DNA of 64,000 nucleotides from Bacteriovorax sp037444575 (lineage in GTDB: Bacteria > Bdellovibrionota > Bacteriovoracia > Bacteriovoracales > Bacteriovoracaceae). The position numbers were made by a program, and so were the translations under genes. The DNA is taken from NCBI GenBank assembly GCA_037444575.1, contig JBBIME010000012.1:1-64000 (forward strand). Direction: 5' to 3'. This document shows positions 58,985 to 64,000 of the stretch, in pieces (within the stretch, counting starts at the first letter, position 1; every line of letters begins with the position of its first letter). The notes below the pieces were generated by a model, which was not told where the DNA came from, did not search any database, and worked only from the letters and a program-made list of their open reading frames with translations.

Positions 58985-60643
58985 ATGTTCAGAGGCAGAA
59001 GCTTAAACTTCAAATTGCGTTTATCATTTCTATTTCTTATTGTTTTTTTAATAATCATTGGTGGTATCTCCCTATTCTCTTTAAATCGAGTATCTAATAA
59101 GTATGAGCATGTCTCGCGTGTTAATCTACAAAATGCTATTAGCCTTGGCCAAATGGATTCAAGCTCTAGAGAAATTTTGCGAAGACTTTTGCAGTTTACC
59201 TTAATTACTAATACTGATGGCGATAAAAAACGCATTGAAGAAGCAATAACTAAAAATATTGAAATTTTTCAGAACTATAAAAAAACTTATGAAAATCTTC
59301 CTCATGTGGACGGTGAAGAAAAATTATACAGAGATGTTGATTCCAACTGGAGAATGATTGAACCTTTAATTGATAAGGCAACTATCTTAGCAAAATCCAG
59401 TATAGAGTCTGACAAAGTTCAATTTTCAGAATTGTATAGAGGTTCTTTAAAAGGTCCTCGAGATGCCTATTTCTTAGCACTTTCCACATTAATAAATTTT
59501 CAAAAAAAACAAGCGACTCTCTGGACAAAAGATGCAGAGTCAACTGCTGATCTCTATGAAGAAGTGACAATCATCACCTTATTTTTCGCTGTCATTTTAG
59601 CCGTTATTTTAGCATTCACAATTTCTAATTCGCTAACATCTAATTTACGTTCTATTGTTCAAACCTTAGAAGATAGTTCTAATGATGTAAAAATAGCGTC
59701 AACTCAAATTGCAAGTGCATCTGAAGAACTCTCCAATGCAACAACTGAGCAATCAGCATCTCTTCAACAAACTTCTACTTCAATCGAAGAAATCAGTTTA
59801 ATGATCAAAACTACAACTGATAATGCTAAACAATCTACTATTCTTTCAGCACAAAGTTTAGATACAGCGGAGAATGGAAAAGCAGTTGTCGATCGTGTGA
59901 CAAAGGCAATTGAAGAAATTAGTACTAGCAATACTTCTATCGTCAATCAAATCAATGAAACAAATACTGAAATCGAGAAGATTGTACAAATCATTAATGA
60001 AATTGGAACTAAAACAAAAATTATTAACGAGATCGTTTTTCAAACAAAACTCTTATCCTTCAATGCTTCAGTTGAAGCTGCTCGTGCTGGAGATCATGGA
60101 AAAGGATTTGCAGTTGTCGCTGAGGAAGTTGGAAATCTTGCCTCGATGAGTGGAAATGCGGCTTTAGAAATTTCTAATATTCTCGATGGAAGTATAAAAA
60201 CCGTAGAAGGCATTGTCAGGGATTCAAAAGAAAAAATCGGAAAACTTGTAACTGATAGTAAAGAAAAAATAGAGGCCGGAACTCATATCACTCTCGAGTG
60301 TAAAGAGGTGCTGGACAATATTGTTTCACAGGTGGAAAGTTCTTCAAAAATGATTGCTGAAATATCCAATGCTAGTGCTGAACAAGCTCAAGGTGTTCAA
60401 GAAATAACAAAGGCCATCCAACAGATTGATCAAGTTACCCAACAAAACACTGCTAATTCAATTGAGTCTGCAGCGGCAGCCAACTCTCTATCTAATCAAG
60501 CTGATATGTTGGATTCTTTGGTTCATGGACTAGTTCAGACAATCGAAGGGAAAAACAAAGCTGGTAAGTATAAAAAGTCGTCTCCCCAAATTTCTGAAGA
60601 GACAACTTTTATAAACGATTCATCCCAGGCTCACTTAGCTTAA
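58985..60643 (+). CDS. Methyl-accepting chemotaxis protein with periplasmic helical sensor
   Basis: Membrane helices at about 13-33 and 195-217 flank a four-helix-bundle-type periplasmic domain. The cytoplasmic part has the signalling tip FQTKLLSFNASVEAARAG, shared with the two other receptors here, and glutamine/glutamate-rich flanks that could be methylated. The C-terminal tail has no NWETF-type motif. The ribosome binding site GGGGAAAG precedes the ATG. Overall it is closest in layout to the receptor at 587, and both lack the CZB domain of the receptor at 30581. Its stop codon shares TTAA with the convergent gene. Confidence 0.93.
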   Translation: MFRGRSLNFKLRLSFLFLIVFLIIIGGISLFSLNRVSNKYEHVSRVNLQNAISLGQMDSSSREILRRLLQFTLITNTDGDKKRIEEAITKNIEIFQNYKKTYENLPHVDGEEKLYRDVDSNWRMIEPLIDKATILAKSSIESDKVQFSELYRGSLKGPRDAYFLALSTLINFQKKQATLWTKDAESTADLYEEVTIITLFFAVILAVILAFTISNSLTSNLRSIVQTLEDSSNDVKIASTQIASASEELSNATTEQSASLQQTSTSIEEISLMIKTTTDNAKQSTILSAQSLDTAENGKAVVDRVTKAIEEISTSNTSIVNQINETNTEIEKIVQIINEIGTKTKIINEIVFQTKLLSFNASVEAARAGDHGKGFAVVAEEVGNLASMSGNAALEISNILDGSIKTVEGIVRDSKEKIGKLVTDSKEKIEAGTHITLECKEVLDNIVSQVESSSKMIAEISNASAEQAQGVQEITKAIQQIDQVTQQNTANSIESAAAANSLSNQADMLDSLVHGLVQTIEGKNKAGKYKKSSPQISEETTFINDSSQAHLA

Positions 60644-62469
60644 TTTACGGTCCTTGGAACACAGCCAATTCTTTTATCAGTAGTTCTAATTGATGAAGGT
60701 ATTCCTATTGGAACATTACCATTAAGCGTATCAGGAGTTCTTACGGTGAAAAGTTTTCTATTTCCTTGTTCTAAAGGATCAATTGAACTATCAACTGGCC
60801 AGTAGTAATAAATAGTCTTGGCATTCATTGCGTTTTGATCTGCCCTAACTTTAAGTCCATTTTCAATATAGAAACCGTATTTTTTTATGAGCGATTCAGT
60901 AACAAACATTGTCCCGTAGATTGTTCTATAGGTATTATTATCCTGGATTGTTTCAGCTTCTTTTTCTGCCACATAAAGACCTTCAGTATCATCCATATAG
61001 TCTCCTAGAATATTAAACAATGGCTCATTTCCATTGTAATCGCTATGAGTTGGGCAAAATGCATTTCCTGTTTTTTGATCGGTAAAAGGGAGCATCATAT
61101 ATCCAAGAGGGATATTAATGGTTGAAGTATAAGTAGTAGATGGACGGTTTGGATAATTGATTAATTTTAAAATATCTACTGTAGCGGTCACACCATATTC
61201 ATTATAAAGTCTAGTTGCAATTGTCTTATTGATAGCTAGCCCTGTGCCGTCATTATTCACAAAATGCGAATCTGCCTTATCCCACATTGCCGTGAGCTGT
61301 GGAATGAGCTCCAATCTTGGGTATATTGCAGAATCATTTCCAGGATGAAATACCTCATCATGACAAACTATCGGAGATTGATTTCCTTGACCAACAGGTG
61401 GCATAGGTGGAGGCGTTTCATTACCTGCAAAGTAAAAGTAATTTCGAGCATAGTTTGTTCTTCTCATATTTCCATTGCTATCCATCTCCCCACCATAGAT
61501 CAGACAAGTGTATTGATTGATTGGAGCTATTTTTAAAGCTCCATATGGATCTGATGGCGGACGAGGTGTTACTCTTCTTAATTGAAATTCTTTTGATTGA
61601 GCATTTGATCCGGATTTTCCTTCAACAATTTTTAAAATGTATGTTCTATCCTTAGCTAATTGTTGAATATTAGCTGTGAGTGAATTTGAACCATAATCAA
61701 TCAATACTGGAATATTCTTGATAGTATTCACACCATCCGTTGCATTTAAAAAGCATTGTGGACTTGTGGTATCGCCGGCCAATTGAACATTACACCAGTT
61801 ATAAAGATTTCCAAGTTTGGGATTGCTGCTAACATCTGGCCCCATAATTGTATTTAAAAATAAAATGGGGGAAGATGTCGCTGGCATTTGGCGACAGTAA
61901 TCATCGCAATCACTTATTATATCTGACTTCCCATTTAAACATGAACAGAATGACTTAATATCAATTTGATTCGTAGGACGTGTTTCGTTCTCTTTAACAT
62001 CGTTTAAAAATCTTAAAGCAAAAGCTTCTGAATCTTTCTCATTATATCCCCAAATATGAGAAGCCTCGTGAAGCAAACGCTTCTCTACTTCTAATGAAGC
62101 CTTCTCCAATTCGTCATCAGTTTTCCCCATGAAGGCTTCATAATAAGGTTTTAGAATTTTGACAGCGGGAGGATTAACGACATAATCCATTGCGAGTTTT
62201 CTTCCACCTCTGTACGCATTTTTCTTAGGGAGTTGTTGAAGATGATCATAATTTAATGTTTCTTGAAGAACTGCTCTCCACACCGGATGATCATGCAATT
62301 CTTTAAGATCTGAATCGATAATTTTATGTTCAAGATTACTTGTCGCCATCTCTAAAATTTTAATTGATTGCTTGTAAGCGAAACCACCATTTCCAGCATC
62401 ATCTCCACCTCTGGCAAAAACATTTGTCGAAACAAGACTTAACATTATAAGAATATATTTAAACTTCAT
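60640..62469 (-). CDS. Large secreted protein with HExxH motif, putative metalloprotease
   Basis: A Sec signal peptide (ending NVFA) is followed by RGGDDAGNGG, a start I associate with exported proteins of Bdellovibrio relatives. H134, E135 and H138 (LLHEASHIWG) form an HExxH zinc site, with E148 in DSEAFA as a possible third ligand of the gluzincin type. Five cysteines around 175-195 (FCSCLNG, DCDDYC) probably form disulfides. The C-terminal 400 residues are not recognised. The gene begins inside the end of the TIGR02147-type gene (11-base overlap), so regulator and secreted protein are expressed together. Protease activity is inferred from one motif. Confidence 0.65.
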   Translation of the reverse strand: MKFKYILIMLSLVSTNVFARGGDDAGNGGFAYKQSIKILEMATSNLEHKIIDSDLKELHDHPVWRAVLQETLNYDHLQQLPKKNAYRGGRKLAMDYVVNPPAVKILKPYYEAFMGKTDDELEKASLEVEKRLLHEASHIWGYNEKDSEAFALRFLNDVKENETRPTNQIDIKSFCSCLNGKSDIISDCDDYCRQMPATSSPILFLNTIMGPDVSSNPKLGNLYNWCNVQLAGDTTSPQCFLNATDGVNTIKNIPVLIDYGSNSLTANIQQLAKDRTYILKIVEGKSGSNAQSKEFQLRRVTPRPPSDPYGALKIAPINQYTCLIYGGEMDSNGNMRRTNYARNYFYFAGNETPPPMPPVGQGNQSPIVCHDEVFHPGNDSAIYPRLELIPQLTAMWDKADSHFVNNDGTGLAINKTIATRLYNEYGVTATVDILKLINYPNRPSTTYTSTINIPLGYMMLPFTDQKTGNAFCPTHSDYNGNEPLFNILGDYMDDTEGLYVAEKEAETIQDNNTYRTIYGTMFVTESLIKKYGFYIENGLKVRADQNAMNAKTIYYYWPVDSSIDPLEQGNRKLFTVRTPDTLNGNVPIGIPSSIRTTDKRIGCVPRTVN

Positions 62470-63274
62470 TTGAAATTCCCTCTGAAAAACTTTTCGATGA
62501 TTTACTTAATGGAACAAGGTGAATTCCGAGATTGTACACTCTCGTCTTTTCTCCCTCGCCCATGAACTCAGACATGCGCATTCTGAATTTTTTTATTTCT
62601 GCTTTTGCTTCCTTTAATTTGTCTTCATTGATGGCCACAGTAATCGAAGTGATATCGCGCTCGTGAATATCGTCATGCTCTAATGAGTGAATCGTTTTCT
62701 CGAGAATTTGTTTCTGAAAATGTCTAATACCGGCCGAAGCAATATCTGTGGTGGTTGAAAGATGAGTAGATGTTCTATAAAGTCTTCCGTTTTCATCTCT
62801 GTCTAAAATTTCAAGACGAAGTAATCTTTCTATCGCAAGTATTACTTCAAGCTCGCTGATTGAGAGCATCTTTGCCATCCACTTATGATCTTCGCGAAAA
62901 TTTTCTATAAAAAGGAGTTGAGTAATACCGTAGTGGTACCATTCCTTCATGGCATTGAAGCAATCAATGCTTAATTCTTTTTCTTTTCTCATTTCATCTT
63001 TTTGTTCACTTGAATTGTGAGTTAGATAAAAAGAATAAAGTAGCTCTCTTTCTTCCGGGCCCAAGACTAAAGCATCCGCTATTCTCACTGCTAAATTAAA
63101 AGTGAGTTTTCTTTTTCCAGATAGGACTCTCGATAAAACTGCTGGACTTACGTCCACCATTCTCGCGAAAGCTCGCATTGAAAAAAGAGGATTCTTCTTG
63201 GTCTTTTCTTCCAGAAGATTGGCAAGCCAAGTTTGTGATGATGACTCAATTGTATTTATAGTATTTGTTTCCAT
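62459..63274 (-). CDS. TIGR02147-family putative regulator
   Basis: Residues about 10-75 form an XRE-like helix-turn-helix (MRAFARMVDVSPAVLSRVLS, then GKRKL), followed by a helical domain with the pattern of TIGR02147 proteins (DCFNAMKEWYHYGI, SELEVILAIERLLRLEI) and a C-terminal segment with ITVAINEDKLKEAKAEI. The family occurs in Fibrobacter and Bdellovibrio relatives, often next to genes for secreted proteins. The start is the ATG at 63272-63274; a GTG 60 bases upstream is in frame but has no ribosome binding site. It should control itself and the downstream secreted protein. Confidence 0.82.
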   Translation of the reverse strand: METNTINTIESSSQTWLANLLEEKTKKNPLFSMRAFARMVDVSPAVLSRVLSGKRKLTFNLAVRIADALVLGPEERELLYSFYLTHNSSEQKDEMRKEKELSIDCFNAMKEWYHYGITQLLFIENFREDHKWMAKMLSISELEVILAIERLLRLEILDRDENGRLYRTSTHLSTTTDIASAGIRHFQKQILEKTIHSLEHDDIHERDITSITVAINEDKLKEAKAEIKKFRMRMSEFMGEGEKTRVYNLGIHLVPLSKSSKSFSEGISNEV

Positions 63275-63510
63275 ATAATCATTATCGTTGGTTTTAAAAA
63301 ATATAAAAGCCTTTTGACAACAAAGTGTTACCACATGGAAACATCCGATCAGAACAATCAGGATACGAAAAAACTAAAAGAGTTGGGTTACGATGTGTTG
63401 CCTTCAGGAAACATTTGAGTGAATGAGTCTGGAAACACACAAAATGACCCCAGTAGACCAGAATTTAGAATCACTTAAAATAATTTTATTACCAACAACT
63501 TAGGATGAGT

Positions 63511-64000
63511 ATGAAATTATCAGCTGCTTCTGTCTTTCTTTTTGCGTCCCTACTTCTTTCAAATCCTGGACTCAGTAAAGAAGGCCATGGTGAACACAAA
63601 CGCGAATCAGGCCCTGTTAGTGCAGACAATGCTCTCACTCTTTTAAAAAAGGGTAATGCTAGATACATAGAGGCCCATACTCGAAAAGATGGTGCTGGAA
63701 AAAAAGAACGAGAAAAATTAATTACAGGTCAGAAACCTTACGCTGTAGTTCTCTCTTGTAGTGACTCGCGCGTTCCTCCTGAAATTATTTTTGATCAAAA
63801 ATTAGGAGAAATATTTGTCGTAAGAACGGCCGGACAGTCACTCGACTCTTCTGCCATTGCAAGTATCGAATACGCCATCTCACATCTTGGAAGTAATCTC
63901 ATCATTGTCATGGGACATGAATCTTGTGGAGCTGTAAAAGCAGCGCTAGACACCTTAAAAGGTGGAGACGCTGGAAGTCTGGCGCTTAATAAATTAGTTG
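63511..64000 (+). CDS. Exported beta-class carbonic anhydrase (runs off the window)
   Basis: The frame is open to the window edge (163 codons). It begins with a Sec signal peptide (MKLSAASVFLFASLLLSNPG) and then shows the beta-carbonic anhydrase motifs: C83 and D85-R87 in CSDSRVPPE, RTAG, and H136 and C139 in GHESCGAVKA, i.e. the two Cys and one His that bind zinc. It interconverts CO2 and bicarbonate, here in the periplasm. The C-terminal part is not visible. AGGATGAG precedes the ATG. Confidence 0.9.
   Translation, partial: MKLSAASVFLFASLLLSNPGLSKEGHGEHKRESGPVSADNALTLLKKGNARYIEAHTRKDGAGKKEREKLITGQKPYAVVLSCSDSRVPPEIIFDQKLGEIFVVRTAGQSLDSSAIASIEYAISHLGSNLIIVMGHESCGAVKAALDTLKGGDAGSLALNKLV

Noticed and set aside
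63335..63418. 27-codon frame upstream of the carbonic anhydrase
   Set aside because: No ribosome binding site, no hydrophobic or other special character, and it lies in a region needed for promoters.

Overview
The window is a compact, low-GC stretch of bacterial chromosome, dense in sensing and cell-envelope genes. Three chemoreceptors, many two-component proteins, a TIGR02147-type regulator beside a secreted protein beginning RGGDDAGNGG, lipoproteins, a NodB-type deacetylase and a patatin all point to Bdellovibrionota, most likely the Bacteriovorax/Peredibacter side. That assignment rests on protein flavour only; no rRNA or marker tree is available here.

Layout. 0-4.4 kb: remains of a chemotaxis locus (cut-short CheR, chemoreceptor, receiver protein, receiver/HD-type protein, a possible receiver remnant). 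4.4-8.4 kb: an FNR-type regulator with four cysteines, in a spacer full of FNR-like boxes and palindromes, and a NarXL/NreBC-like PAS-GAF kinase with its LuxR-type regulator. 8.8-24.7 kb: an electron-transfer island. It encodes a 19-CxxCH lipoprotein, a 30-CxxCH secreted cytochrome translationally coupled to an outer-membrane beta-barrel, a di-heme-b-like membrane protein, a ResB/CcsA System II cytochrome c maturation pair, a membrane-anchored 2x[4Fe-4S]/FAD/NAD(P) oxidoreductase, and a 21-CxxCH lipoprotein. A chalcone-isomerase-like protein, a lipoprotein and a YiiX-like papain-fold protein sit among them. Read together these could carry electrons from NAD(P)H across both membranes, a porin-cytochrome conduit with its own haem-attachment machinery under redox-responsive regulators.

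24.7-34.8 kb: a classical kinase, a pseudo-histidine kinase (phospho-His replaced by Tyr) with a receiver protein, a patatin, a zinc-binding (CZB) chemoreceptor and a phospholipase-D-fold lipoprotein. 34.9-48.6 kb: mostly housekeeping (RlmM-like methyltransferase, radical SAM protein, CoaBC, PanC, HflX, MetRS with an insertion, DUF1345 protein, fatty acid desaturase facing a two-component pair, TldD/TldE).

48.9-56.5 kb: a small XRE regulator, then a tightly packed five-gene operon of MFS transporter, GNAT protein, LuxE-like acyl-protein synthetase, LuxC-PaaK fusion and PaaK-like ligase. This is a fatty acid reduction/activation cassette without luciferase and is the second candidate for an undescribed system. 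56.5-64 kb: degenerate receiver, small CxxC protein, methyltransferase, deacetylase, third chemoreceptor, a putative secreted metalloprotease with its TIGR02147 partner, and the start of an exported beta-carbonic anhydrase.

No rRNA, tRNA, CRISPR array, transposase or prophage was recognised. Genes are packed very tightly: four convergent pairs share a four-base palindrome that is the stop codon of both.
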